Both the position numbers and the translations under genes were made by a program. A stretch of 64,000 nt of DNA. Origin: an uncultured Dehalococcoidia bacterium. Its GTDB lineage: Bacteria > Chloroflexota > Dehalococcoidia > Lucifugimonadales > UBA3495. Location of the stretch: the NCBI GenBank assembly GCA_951812625.1, contig CATOSP010000003.1, positions 371,335 through 435,334 of the forward strand, given 5' to 3'. Numbering within the stretch: position 1 is the first letter of the stretch; every line of letters begins with the position of its first letter. The notes under the pieces were generated by a model that worked only from the letters and a program-made list of their open reading frames with translations, made no database searches and was not told the DNA's origin. Shown here piece after piece: positions 37,901 through 44,800 of the stretch.

Positions 37901-40262
37901 CACCAATGGCGTCCTGTACGCCGTCCGGGTCATAGCGGTCCACGCCGAAGGCGACGGACATCCTTCAGATGAAGTGACCGGCACGCCTGCTGAGGGCGGC
38001 TCACGGCAGAACGTTGATCCGCAGAACGCCCCCGGCAGCGACGCGGCGCTCACCGCCAAGATTGAGGACAACCCCGAGGGCCACAACGGCGCCGACGCCT
38101 TCACGCTGCGCATCGCCTTCAGCGACGAGGTGGACATCAGCGTCGAGGACATGAGGGACCACGCCCTCATCACGTCGGGAGCCACCATCGACAGCGTCAG
38201 CAAGGTCGAGGACCGAAGCGACCTCTGGGAGGTGACCCTCCAGCCCGCCGGGGACGCAGAGGTTGCCCTCGTCATCGCCCCGACCACGGACTGCGCAACC
38301 GACGGAGCTATCTGCACCGGCGACGGCCGTCCCCTGAGCGACGGACTCGCGGTCGTCATCCCCAAGGCGGAACCCGTCGAAAACAGCCCGGCCACCGGCC
38401 TGCCTGTCATCAGCGGCACCGCCCGGGCGGGAGAGACCCTAACCGTCTCCCGGTCGGAGATCTCTGACGAGGACGGGATGACGCGGGCGTCCTTCGGCTA
38501 CTGGTGGTTCCGGGTGGACGGCGAGGACGAGACCCTCATCGAAGACGACGACGGCGCCAGGTACACCCTGACCGACGACGACGTGGGCAAGACCGTCCGG
38601 GTCCGGGTGAAGTTCACCGACGACGCCAGCAACGTCGAGACCCTCGACAGCGAGCCGACGGCGACGGTGGAGGCCCGCTTGCTGACGGCCAGCTTCCACG
38701 ACAAGCCCTCCAGCCACGACGGGCAGAACGCCTTCACTGTCGAGCTTCGTTTCAGCGAGGAGGTCGAGCTGGGCGACCTCACCCTCAAGGATCACGCTCT
38801 CACGGTGACCGGCGGCGAGGTAATCGAAACCGGCCGCCTGGAAGCGCCCAGCAACATCCGCTGGCAGGTCACCGTCGAGCCGGACTCCGACAACGGCGTG
38901 ACCATCGTCCTGCCGGTCACCACGGATTGCTCCGCCCAGGGCGCGGTCTGCACCGGCGGCGGCAGGAAGCTGTCCGCCGAGGTCTCGATATCGGTCCCCG
39001 GACCGGCGGCGCAGCAACAACCGCAGAACAGCGAAGCCACGGGGGCGCCCACCATCGGCGGCACCCTCCGGGTGGGCGAGACACTTACGGCCTCAACGTC
39101 GGGCATCGGCGACGCCGACGGGATGGACAACGCCTCGTTCAGCTACCAGTGGATGCGCAGCGATGGAGACGCCCACACCGACATAGCCGGTGAGACGGCC
39201 CAGACCTACAAGCTCTCCGGCGACGACGAGGGACGGACCATCAAGGTGCGGGTCTCCTTCCGGGACGAGGCCAATAACGAGGAGTCGGTGACCAGCGCCG
39301 CCACGGCGGCTGTCGAAGCCAGGCCCAACAGCGAGGCCACCGGCGCGCCCACCATCGGCGGCACCCTCCGGGTGGGCGAGACACTTATGGCCTCAACGTC
39401 GGGCATCGCCGACGCCGACGGGATCGACACCGCCTCATTCAGCTACCAGTGGATGCGCGGCGACGGGGACGCCCACACCGACATAGCCGGAGAGACAGAC
39501 CAGACCTACAAGCTCTCCGGCGACGACGAGGGACGGACCATCAAGGTGCGGGTGACCTTCGACGACGACGCCAACAACGAGGAGGAGCTGACCAGCGCCG
39601 CCACGGCGGCTGTCGAAGCCAGGCCCAACAGCGAGGCCACCGGCGCGCCCACCATCGGCGGTACGGCCCGGGTGGGCGAGACCCTGACCGCATCAACGTC
39701 GGGTATCGCCGACGCCGACGGGATCGACACCGCCTCATTCAGCTACCAGTGGATGCGCGGCGACGGGAACACCTATACCGACATAGCCGGTGAGACAGGC
39801 CGGACCTACGAGCTGTCCGACGCCGACGTGGGCAAGACCATCCAGGTGCGGGTGACCTTCGACGACGACGCCAACAACGAGGAGGAGCTGACCAGCGCCG
39901 CCACCGGCATGGTGGCCCCCCGGCCTCCGCTGACGGCCAGCTTCCAGGGCCAGCCCTCCAGCCACGACGGGCAGGACTCCTTCACCTTCGAGCTGCATTT
40001 CAGCGAGGAGGTCCCCGTCAGCTACCTGACCCTGCGGGATCACGCCTTCAGCGTAACCAACGGCACGGTCATCAAGGCCCAGCGGCTGACTCAGGGGAGC
40101 AACGTCGGCTGGAGAATCACCGTAACCCCCGGCTCGGACGCCGACGTGACTGTCCTGCTGCCGGCCACCACCGACTGCGACGCCGCCGGCGCCATCTGCA
40201 CCGGGGACGGGCGGAAGCTGTCCAACCGCAACGAGTTTACCGTCTCCGGGCCGACTCAATAG
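25944..40262 (+). CDS. Giant secreted Calx-beta repeat protein, 4772 residues
   Basis: Starts at GTG 25944 with GGAGG 5 nt upstream; an in-frame ATG at 25824 would add 40 residues lacking any signal feature. Residues 1-36 are a Sec signal peptide (hydrophobic core, cleavage after AHA). Residues about 40-2690 are diverse Calx-beta-type domains, each closing with a D-N-D or D-D-D calcium loop; 2696-3635 hold eight near-identical copies. Then come a Cys-containing WSATLTV-like region (about 3640-3806), an SwmB/Ig-like domain (3808-3916), fibronectin III (3919-4021), three units with the paired-Cys motif TDC-x5-CTGDGRKLS, and Ig-like units, three of them exactly 300 bp apart. Strongly acidic. No LPxTG, transmembrane segment or dockerin at the end, so it is probably released, retained by another mechanism, or substrate-bound. 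Likely a calcium-stiffened extracellular filament or adhesin; the ligand is unknown. Confidence 0.9.
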   Translation: MIRSAGPVLIHLLPASALAVCLAGALAMFLASTAHAQNSDLPVISITNSQPVVYEGDDAVFTLTRTGDTSQQLTVEVGTYYHQQRSSTFQVHSVTFEASSGTAPLTVTVEHDGKLETLDYLNAEIISGGNSPYRIENINTGSAGVSVQDRLVTIAASPASMTEGETATFTLTRPGSTDEKLVVNISVSDPGSFLRGDHWEPGPVLPTEVEFVTGSSTATFTLDTKDDRRDIANNTLTVTVENGTDYHPGSPASASVNVTDNDTAPELELSVGQESIEEGGSTTITVSRVGSDTTAAVDIVVESGFRGQLKKSYTGIDAGSSDIVFTVRTDDNDLDEANRVYEFNLLRYPEGYGADVQDEYWTVKGSSTATVAVTDNDLPVLGVEAIAESRNEGESVAFRVVREGDITTDLNIYLEFSEVTHVVDRSAYPFARNLSTWIYQGNTSLVKSYLAESGDGDEPEGLLTARIPPDPTYRIDPARATASTRIIDTDPPPTISVADTSASEGDGTIDFTVTLSAASGREVTVDAYVRDGTAVGGSDYKLAEGVLVFQPGQASRTIAVPLIDDNLSEPDETLTLTLDNPSNAVLSDSQTSITVTGTIEDDEPVVSIAASKSQISEGETAMFDLTRTGNTGEALTVPLLVVSSGLAATLARNQEATFPAGETTTTWKHPTVDDAYYGVDGRIVVTVPSPHQLDPPQPATYRVDAADARVTVKDNDLPTVTIVPDHHDRTEGQDVTFTLTRRGNPTSPLTVKVSVTGGDTFITGTRPATVQFPVGRHTTSLTLNTENDPGEDEHAIVRVEITADPGYTAGNPDSAEVTLFDTLRTYPSVSIRADKSVVTEGDNAAFTLTRSVYQLGQALTVQVQVQETRWNDNLQDSAPDPYTGNYYQRTTVSDLEVEFAANSRTATLARATEDEALNDGNSRVRVAIKLGQYTLTPGPAAAEVWVRDDDIPTVTVDTAYSARVDNEGVPDPIRDENGVPSSRPFAGTGFSDWTETLTQWPGVVLSRTGDTTNTLHIRGHSYSIARWDQSVFVHAGSALVDGNVLVSTGLYQATPTIEEALAGDLLPPAGSTNKDYRTAIYPGDASTFNYRPPFGVGPLGGAAYAVIYTYYCEEVPGDCGYFPQYRVGESNVAKYRIHNSAQGVRVEAGAGPATEGDDVTFTLHRYGGKFNDLVYPITVKVLVTQEGQFIDGAPPQEVTFAGSPDVITSEARLGELTKTITIATDDDALDEADGAITLTIVPLTGDEVEAAIRTYEPVEGNEFSDWSSTAAVQVLDNDELGYSISDASGREKTGSLEFTVTLPAASTLETNVDWATAAATGEAHPNPATEGVDYEAASGTLTFAAGDTSKTVTVTVLNDHFNEENETFLVQLTNPVGATLTDPTGTGTIDDDDLTQTVFVFPDTESVEEGRDAAFRIERRALLGGIPFSPGPENPGDRVVLELAVEQTGDFLGVPLPTTVVFESGDWGDRIVRVPTVDDDAFEADGSVKLWVANASPPALKTNPEVSRATVAVWDNDIGLSVADADASEEDGTITFKVSLKEAAAREVTVDVATVDGTATSHGVVTATDFGKDFEAKSTTLTFAEGEQEKEFNVTLLEDKWDEEVETFTVELSNPEGGRLQDASATGTVRDHNEYLVARLIPPSKRRIPEDTDQPVRFRVSLSHGTVAASERNVQVEWRVTPGTATHGDDYVESAGILRFPPGHTNGFFEVHMVDDSLFEAKTEDFMVQLLDRRTADSKTKRVDLHATEYSTTIHIRDTDQLAAAISADAETVAEGGDATFTVRLAGAKATAPVSVEYATEGTATSGVDYTAPSGALTIPVGQTSGVISIATLDDSEADPDETLKLKIAKATSLERPVVRKGGTASVTILDSGAESISVGPVPTTDEGTVAAAEAAEGEDLQFQVKLSQATNAPVSVTWETREYTEDASADGTATADVDYTTASDTATIAAGSTSATFTVATTQDTVAEPDELLRVVLTGATRAVDAGTPEAVPLGVFSALGKILDDDDPPTGVTLMVSPSSVAEGADETALTVTAMLDGDSTLPVAATVPVNIADGTADREDYKATTATITIPAEQSRATGTLKLTPLNDTISEGDETVKVAGTAGELTVSPAEVTITDDDDPPTGVILSVVPDAVAEDGGETTLAVTATLDGGNPLVTDTQVSVTVSDGTAGSEDYTATTATITIPARKSSATGTLNLTPVDDSISEGAETVQVTGAAGDLTVSPVEVTITDNDSAPTGIELSVTPTEVAEDAGTASLQVTAALTEGKVRSVDTAVTLSVHDVTAFSGEDYTVPSNVTLTISAESTSGTAALSLPVLDDSIHEGPEEVAVRGSNADPGLPVTGVRVTINDNDTEPTAIVLSLDKDRIPEGAGLQDLTVKATLSGGGTRKSDTSITLTTSNDTTTDSDYSSLPATLSIAAGWVAGTATLTVAPVDDSIDEDDETLKLMASTAVPGFQTPQHVIITITDDDDAGVTVTPNELTVLEGRSESYTVVLKTQPSSDVTVTVSGHADTDINLDKTTLTFTSENWDTAQTVKVTAAEDGDADTDADVTLSHAVTSTDSLYDGATASSVTVSITEKDTAGVTVNPTSLTVREGDTDGASYTVVLDTQPSAGVEVTVSGHANTDVNLDKTTLTFTTDTWDTAQSVKVTAAEDDDADTDADVTLSHAVTSTDSLYEGATSNSVKVTIIEVDDPQVTVSFEQSSYTVAEGSNVTIKVKLSADPEQEEVVPLTATDQGGATAADYSGVPTSLTFNSGDTEKSFTFTAEADSVDDDGESVKLTFGTLPTGVSEGATKEATVAITDDDVPSVTVSFEEGSYTVAEGSDVTIKVKLSADPEQEVVVPFTATDQGGASAADYSGVPTSLTFNSGDTEKSFTFTAEADSVDDDGESVKLTFGTLPAGVSEGTTKEATVAITDDDVPSVTVSFEEGSYTVAEGSDVTIKVKLSADPEREVIIPLSATDEGGASAADYSGVPTSLTFQSGDTEKSFDFMAEADSVDDDGESVKLTFGTLPNGVSEGTTKEATVAITDDDVPSVSVMFEQSSYTVAEGSSVTVKVQLSADPEREVSIPIAATDQGGATGDDYSGVPTSLTFQSGDTEKSFTFTAEADDLDDDDESVKLTFGTLPTGVSEGTTKEATVAITDDDVPQVTVSFEQSSYTVAESDDSATPGVEENKATIKVSLSADPERTVTIPITRTDQGGATADDYSGVPTSLTFQSGDTEKSFTFTAEADDLDDDDESVKLTFGTLPTGVSEGTTKEATVAITDDDVPQVTVSFGQSSYTVAESDDSTTPGVEENKATIKVSLSADPERQVVIPLTATNQGGASSSDYSGVPADVTFQSGDTEQSFTFTAEADDLDDDDESVKLTFGTLPTGVSEGTTKEATVAINDDDVPQVTVSFEQSSYTVAESDDSATPGVEENKATIKVSLSADPEREVVIPLTATDQGGATGDDYSGVPTSLTFQSGDTEQSFTFTAAADDLDDDDESVKLTFGTLPAGVSEGATSESTVAINDDDVPQVTVSFEQSSYTVAESDDSATPGVAENKATIKVSLSADPERTVTIPITRTDQGGATGDDYSGVPTSLTFQSGDTEQSFTFTAEADSDNDDGESVKLTFGSLPAGVSEGTTKEATVTITGITVTGDSDYCGDAIWCAELKLAEWAHPEEGMPPLYIYHALNPDSSLSEDRFTYQGEDFTIINMDIHVLPEELFYNSPYAVLGRSTFSIAMASGGEDWYTARGPVHEEYYRDWVLYFEDLALPFKDAQVGLDNTHFLWMDAEWSVFDNSGFDGAGTYRLRIEERQLPEDGADTEPPELVGATIRDDVLTMTFDEELDDQVMPSGRVFYVTFQSIREPSAEPPRREIRKISITGKQLVLTLDRPVVWDELVVLHCLDLPWGDYIPIKDLAGNKAEPLETFVVTNLMPDSPHYLEVSPGESGELRASWYPPFHDNGSPPTGYKVQWKEASGSWDTPSDVSEANATGTSHTITGLTNGVLYAVRVIAVHAEGDGHPSDEVTGTPAEGGSRQNVDPQNAPGSDAALTAKIEDNPEGHNGADAFTLRIAFSDEVDISVEDMRDHALITSGATIDSVSKVEDRSDLWEVTLQPAGDAEVALVIAPTTDCATDGAICTGDGRPLSDGLAVVIPKAEPVENSPATGLPVISGTARAGETLTVSRSEISDEDGMTRASFGYWWFRVDGEDETLIEDDDGARYTLTDDDVGKTVRVRVKFTDDASNVETLDSEPTATVEARLLTASFHDKPSSHDGQNAFTVELRFSEEVELGDLTLKDHALTVTGGEVIETGRLEAPSNIRWQVTVEPDSDNGVTIVLPVTTDCSAQGAVCTGGGRKLSAEVSISVPGPAAQQQPQNSEATGAPTIGGTLRVGETLTASTSGIGDADGMDNASFSYQWMRSDGDAHTDIAGETAQTYKLSGDDEGRTIKVRVSFRDEANNEESVTSAATAAVEARPNSEATGAPTIGGTLRVGETLMASTSGIADADGIDTASFSYQWMRGDGDAHTDIAGETDQTYKLSGDDEGRTIKVRVTFDDDANNEEELTSAATAAVEARPNSEATGAPTIGGTARVGETLTASTSGIADADGIDTASFSYQWMRGDGNTYTDIAGETGRTYELSDADVGKTIQVRVTFDDDANNEEELTSAATGMVAPRPPLTASFQGQPSSHDGQDSFTFELHFSEEVPVSYLTLRDHAFSVTNGTVIKAQRLTQGSNVGWRITVTPGSDADVTVLLPATTDCDAAGAICTGDGRKLSNRNEFTVSGPTQ
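33360..34028 (+). repeat. Two 110-111-residue tandem Calx-beta-like repeats
   Basis: Units start at 33360 and 33690. Both share the blocks LDKTTLTFT and VKVTAAED-D-DADTDADVTLS and HAVTSTDSLY; nucleotide identity is high across the second half. They resemble the repeats that fill the 41.8-56.2 kb gene more than the neighbouring ones. Confidence 0.8.
34029..36846 (+). repeat. Eight tandem Calx-beta repeats, 339 or 369 bp each
   Basis: Units start at 34029, 34368, 34707, 35046, 35385, 35754, 36123 and 36492. The first four are 339 bp (113 residues); the later ones are 369 bp and carry a 10-residue insertion around SDDSATPGVEENKATI. Each has VSFEQSSYTVAE, SLTFxSGDTEKSF and a closing ITDDDVP calcium loop. 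Near-identity at DNA level indicates recent expansion by unequal exchange. Confidence 0.9.
39027..39926 (+). repeat. Three tandem Ig-like repeats of exactly 300 bp
   Basis: Units start at 39027, 39327 and 39627, each with NSEATGAPTIGGT, VGETL-ASTSGI, SFSYQWMR and VRVTF/SF-D-A-NNEE. The same Ig-like type occurs once in the truncated gene at 21.3 kb and twice in the gene at 58 kb. Confidence 0.88.
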
Positions 40263-40359
40263 ACCATGGCGACACCGCACCCGCCGGAGACGTCAGACGT
40301 CCCCGGCGGAGCGTGGACAAGCGATAGGGCCACACACAGAGGGAGACAGAGCGGGTTAG
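40263..40359. other. Spacer after the first giant gene
   Basis: No terminator hairpin with a T-run was found behind the stop at 40262. Confidence 0.35.
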
Positions 40360-40695
40360 CAGGCGGGTCCGGGGTGTCTCCTGCTGAAGATGTACTCCGG
40401 CCATCCTCGCCAGGGGGACCGGCGGGCCATGCCGAGACAGCACACCCACGCTGGCAGAATAACCTACTGGAAGAGCATCCGGCCCTCCGGCAGGTACTGA
40501 GCCCTGGGCCTCTTCGAGAGTCAACCCGGGGGTGAGCAAGTCCGGTGTCAGCGCCCCGTAGCGGGCCTCGGTCAGGGCGCAGGGGCTGTTCAGGACGCCC
40601 TGGAGCACCGTTTCGAATTTGAGGCTCTCGTTGATGCGCAGGCCGGCCTCACCCAGCCGGGACAGCCGCTCCCGCAACAGCCGGTCCTGGTCCAT
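40360..40695 (-). pseudogene. Decayed N-terminal copy of the hybrid kinase
   Basis: From ATG 40695 the frame gives MDQDRLLRERLSRL, GEAGLRINESLKFETVLQGV and ALTEARYGAL, matching residues 1-54 of the 17357-19765 kinase with a 6-residue gap. Beyond that, weaker similarity to the rest of the GAF domain continues in shifted frames to about 40360. No PAS, kinase or output domain follows. The strong GAGGTGGGAGGA ribosome site and about 200 bp of upstream DNA are also conserved. Confidence 0.82.
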
Positions 40696-40893
40696 TCCTC
40701 CCACCTCTTGCGGCAAGCCTGGTTCGGAGTCAACCGGGGCCATTATGGCAGTGTCAGCAGATAATAACAAGAACTCATAACTAATTGGCCCTAATACTCA
40801 CGGTAATATAATACCGCTCTGGTAAAATCAGTGGGTGAACCAGTCCAAGGACCGGGAGATACTGGCTTGGCCTTCGAACCGAAACAATCCGTG
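40696..40893. repeat. Copy of the kinase upstream region
   Basis: Closely similar to 19766-19962, including the run around AAGAACTCATAACTAATTGG and the block GGACCGGGAGATACTGGCTT. It contains the variant palindrome CGGTA-ATATAA-TACCG at 40801-40816. A promoter duplicated with the gene fragment. Confidence 0.8.
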
Positions 40894-41826
40894 TCCCGGG
40901 CACCCGGCAACCGGGGAGCGTCATCCCCCCTGGGGCTGTCGACAGTCGGAACGATCCCCGCCATGGGTAAAGAATCTGCCTCCAAATGGGGAAAAGCCTT
41001 AGCTACGGGGATCCTGTTCCTGGTGACCGTAACTGCATTTCCCAAAGCCTTTCCACTTCGAAAGCGGTATGCGGCCCTTTGCACGCTGCTAGGGGAATAG
41101 TTGGTACATAAGCCCCAGGTCGGGTGCCTTTTGCCGGCTGTTCGTCAGTCGCGGGTAATGCCTTTAAGTTGCATTCTGGCTCGGAGGCCCCCTGTTGCCT
41201 GCTCCAATTGTGCCCACGTCTGACACCCCGCTCCCTACAACCAACGGCGCGCGCTTCACGACCGCGAGAGGCGTAGTTCCGAGGGCCCCGGACTCCACTT
41301 TGGGCCTCTGGCATGGAACTCTTTTGTTGTTTCTCGACCCGGACCCGGCGCGACCCACGCGGAGAGGAAGCAGGGAAGATGAGGTGAAGACGCATCGCAC
41401 AGGGGAATATCCGTTTGGCACTCGCGGATGGCAGGTGCCGGCTCCACGGTCAGCAACGAGGCCCGTGAATGCCCCAAGGAAGAGATGCCCGCATGCAGTG
41501 CAATGGAATGCATAGCCTAACCGACCCTGCTCAGGGAGGGATTTGCATGGCGCTCGACTCGCGACAACCTCGGATTGCGGACTGCGCGGACGCGGCGACG
41601 CCTTCCGCCATGACAACCGCTGCTTCCGCCGCCCGTCTACGCGACGGACGGTACATCTATATCCGCCCATTGCGGTTGTCCGGCTCCCGCAGCCCTCTCG
41701 CACCGGCCCCTTGCCTCCATGCAGGTCCACTCCAGCCCCGCACGGAGCTGTTCCGCTGATGTACGCCAACACCGCCGGAAAGGCTGTGCTGTCGTGGTGG
41801 CAGCCTCCGGTAGAGGAGGGTGAGAC
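40894..41826. other. Gene-poor region between the two giant genes
   Basis: No reliable gene. A short frame from ATG 40963 to 41100 encodes a Lys-rich start followed by a hydrophobic run (ALATGILFLVTVTAF), like an orphan signal peptide, but no body follows. Frames at 41164-41772 have no recognisable domain. The promoter of the second giant gene should be here; GAGGAGGG at 41813-41820 is its ribosome site. Confidence 0.35.
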
Positions 41827-44800
41827 GTGGGCATGAAGTTGGCGATGCTCAAGTGGCCCTCCCTAAGGCTGATCGGTCTGGTTCTGGTAGTGACGACCGT
41901 CGCCGTCTTGCTTGCCACACCCTGGGACACCCAGGCCCAGGACGCGCAAGACCCGGTCCTCCTCAAGAACACGGGCCAGACCAACGTCGAAGGAACGGCC
42001 AGCCAGGCCGGCGAATCGCTGGCCCAGGCCTTCGAAACCGGTTCGTGGGTGAGCGGATACCGCGTGTCTGGCATCAGCATCCAGCTGAGGTTCGCGTCCA
42101 ATGACGCGCGGGCGTCCGCGACGTTGAACCAGGCGGATGCAGACTCCAACAATGCGGGCCACTACGTGCCGGGCACTGAGATCTGCACCCTGACTCCGCA
42201 GGGTGTGCCGGACACGAATGAGCTCTACGAGTTCACCGCTCCGGATAGTTGCGGAATCCTTGATCCTGGTACAGCGTACTTCTTTGCCTTCAAGGTCACC
42301 ACCGGGTTCATCGCGCCCGAGCGCATCGGCACAGGGGACGCGGACTCGGGCGGCTCGCCGGGCTGGTCGTTCATTCACCGTCTTCGGCAGCATGGAGGGG
42401 GGGAAGAAGACACCTGGGAGTTGAACGCTGATCAGTCCCTGGAACTGGAGATCAGGGGCACGATCAATCCCGACGTTGACTTCTGCGACCGTACGTCTGA
42501 AGTCCAGGCGGCGGCGCTCACCGCGCTGAGCCTTCCCGCGACTACGGACTGCGCTACGATCACCGATGCCCAGCTGCGCTCGATCACGAGCCTCACTATT
42601 TCGGGCGCGGGCCTCTCGTCGTTGCAGGTGGGCGACTTCGGCGAGATGACGGGGCTGACCACGCTAACCATTAGCGGTCATCCGAGCCTGACTTCGTTGC
42701 CCCGCGGCATATTCGACCCCCTGACTGCGCTGACCACCCTCGACCTCAGCGACAACGGACTCACGCGGCTGCGCGGCTCGGCGTTCGACAAGACTACGAG
42801 GCTGGTCACGCTGGACCTCAGTTCCAACAGCATCGCAACCGTCGGCGCCGCCGCCTTCAGCAAGACGACGACGCTTGCAACGCTGGACCTGAGCTCCAAC
42901 AGTCTCGCCAGCCTGCCTGCCGGGATCTTCACCGGCAGGACTTCCCTGAAGACCCTGGACCTGAGCTCCAACAGCTTCACCAGCGTACCCGTGGGCGTCC
43001 TAGCTCCTCTTACGGGCTTGACCACGCTGGACCTGAGCTCCAACGAATTCTCAAGCGTGCCCGACAACGCCTTCGACGCGCTGACCGGCTTGCAGGACCT
43101 GGACCTGTCGGAAAACGCCAGCCTGACTACCCTGCCGGACGACCTGCTGGACAGCCGCACGGGGCTGAGGTCGCTGGACCTGGGAACGGGAGAGTTGACC
43201 AGCATCCACGAAGGTTTCTTCGACCCCCTTGTCCAACTGCGCCAGCTGTCTCTGGGCCCCAACAAGATTTCCACGCTGCCGGGCGACATCTTCGACACGC
43301 TGACCCGGCTTGAAGGCCTCCACCTGGCGAACGCCGGCCTCTCCGAGCTGCCGGACGACGCGTTCGACGACCTGGCCAATCTCACCTTGCTGGACCTGGG
43401 CGAAAACACGCTGTCCACCCTGCCCGACGACGTGTTTGACGATCTGGCCAAACTCACCGATCTGCGCCTGAACGGGAACCAGATTACAACACTTACCGGA
43501 GACGGATTCGAGGGCCTGGACGCCTTGACCAAGCTGCGGCTGGACGGCAACCAGCTCTCCGCACTGCCCAACGGGATATTTGAAGGACTGGACGGGCTGA
43601 CGGAGCTGAACCTGGCGTCCAACACCGTCAGTCCACTGCCGGTAGAAGTGGGCCTGGAGGTGCCGGAGATTGGCAAGTTCCGGGCAATGGTGTCTACGGG
43701 AGCGCCCTTCGCGCTCACGTTGCCGATCACCCGGAGCGCTGCGGCGGACACCACCGACAGCGTCACCGTCGCGGCGGGAACGCTGCACAGCGGCTCGCAT
43801 TCGGTCACGCGCACGTCCGGCGAGTCAGGGGCGGCAACCGTGGACCTGGGCACGCTGCCCTCGCTGCCGTCAGGTCACCAGGGGTATACCCTCGCCAAGG
43901 CGTCAGGCCTGCCGCTGGAGATGCTTCCGCAACAGGGCCAGGGAGGGGTCGGCGTGGCCCCCACCAGCCTCGCCATCGACGAAGCCGCCACTCTGGAGGA
44001 CGCCTACGAGGTCGTGCTCCAGGCCGAGCCGCCCAGCGACGTTACCATCGCCATCGACGGCGGGGACGAGCTAACCGTCTCACCCGACAGCCTGACCTTC
44101 ACCGTGGACAACTGGGACACTTCCCAGGCTGTCTCCGTCACCGCTCTCCGGGACGGCGACATCGAGCACGAGACTTTCACCATCACCCACACCGTCAGCG
44201 GCCAGGGCAACTACGCCGCCGTCACCGCGTCCGGCGTGACCGTGGTGGTCACCGACGTCGGGCTGGTGGAGCTGGGGCAGGTAGGCAGCTTCGACCTGGA
44301 CCCCTCCAATGAATCTCCAACCGACATCTGGTCCGACGGCACGACCCTGTGGGTGGCCGACGAAGACCACGTGCTCTTCGCGTACAAGCTTGTGGATGAC
44401 CCGAATACCGACGTGAACGAGTTTGGCACGCGCGACTCGAGCAAGGACGTGGACCTTATAGTCGAACTGACGGTGGCCGGTACACCAGAAACACTCTTGC
44501 TGGGCCCCACCGGCTTCCACGGCGCCGTAGAAGGCGGAACGGGGACGGTCTACCTAGCTGACGACGTCAGGTTCCCGGCCTGGATATTTGCTTACGACTT
44601 TCCATCCTTCACTTTCAACGTAAACAGGACGTTCGAACTGCAGCCCTCCGTCGGCTCGCATCACATCAAGCCCGGCGGGATGTGGGGCGCCGGTGAAAAC
44701 CTGTGGGTCGGCGATGGCTCCACTAGACACGTCGTCCGCTACACCCTGGGGGATGATCCCAATCTGATGAACGATCCCTACGGCAAGGTAGGCGAGTCCC

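Noticed and set aside
40963-41100. Small secreted protein
   Set aside because: Only a signal-peptide-like start is visible, with no ribosome site and no body; kept as a note in the intergenic entry.
41164-41772. 202-residue leftward frame
   Set aside because: No domain, odd composition, no ribosome site; overlaps equally unconvincing frames on the other strand.
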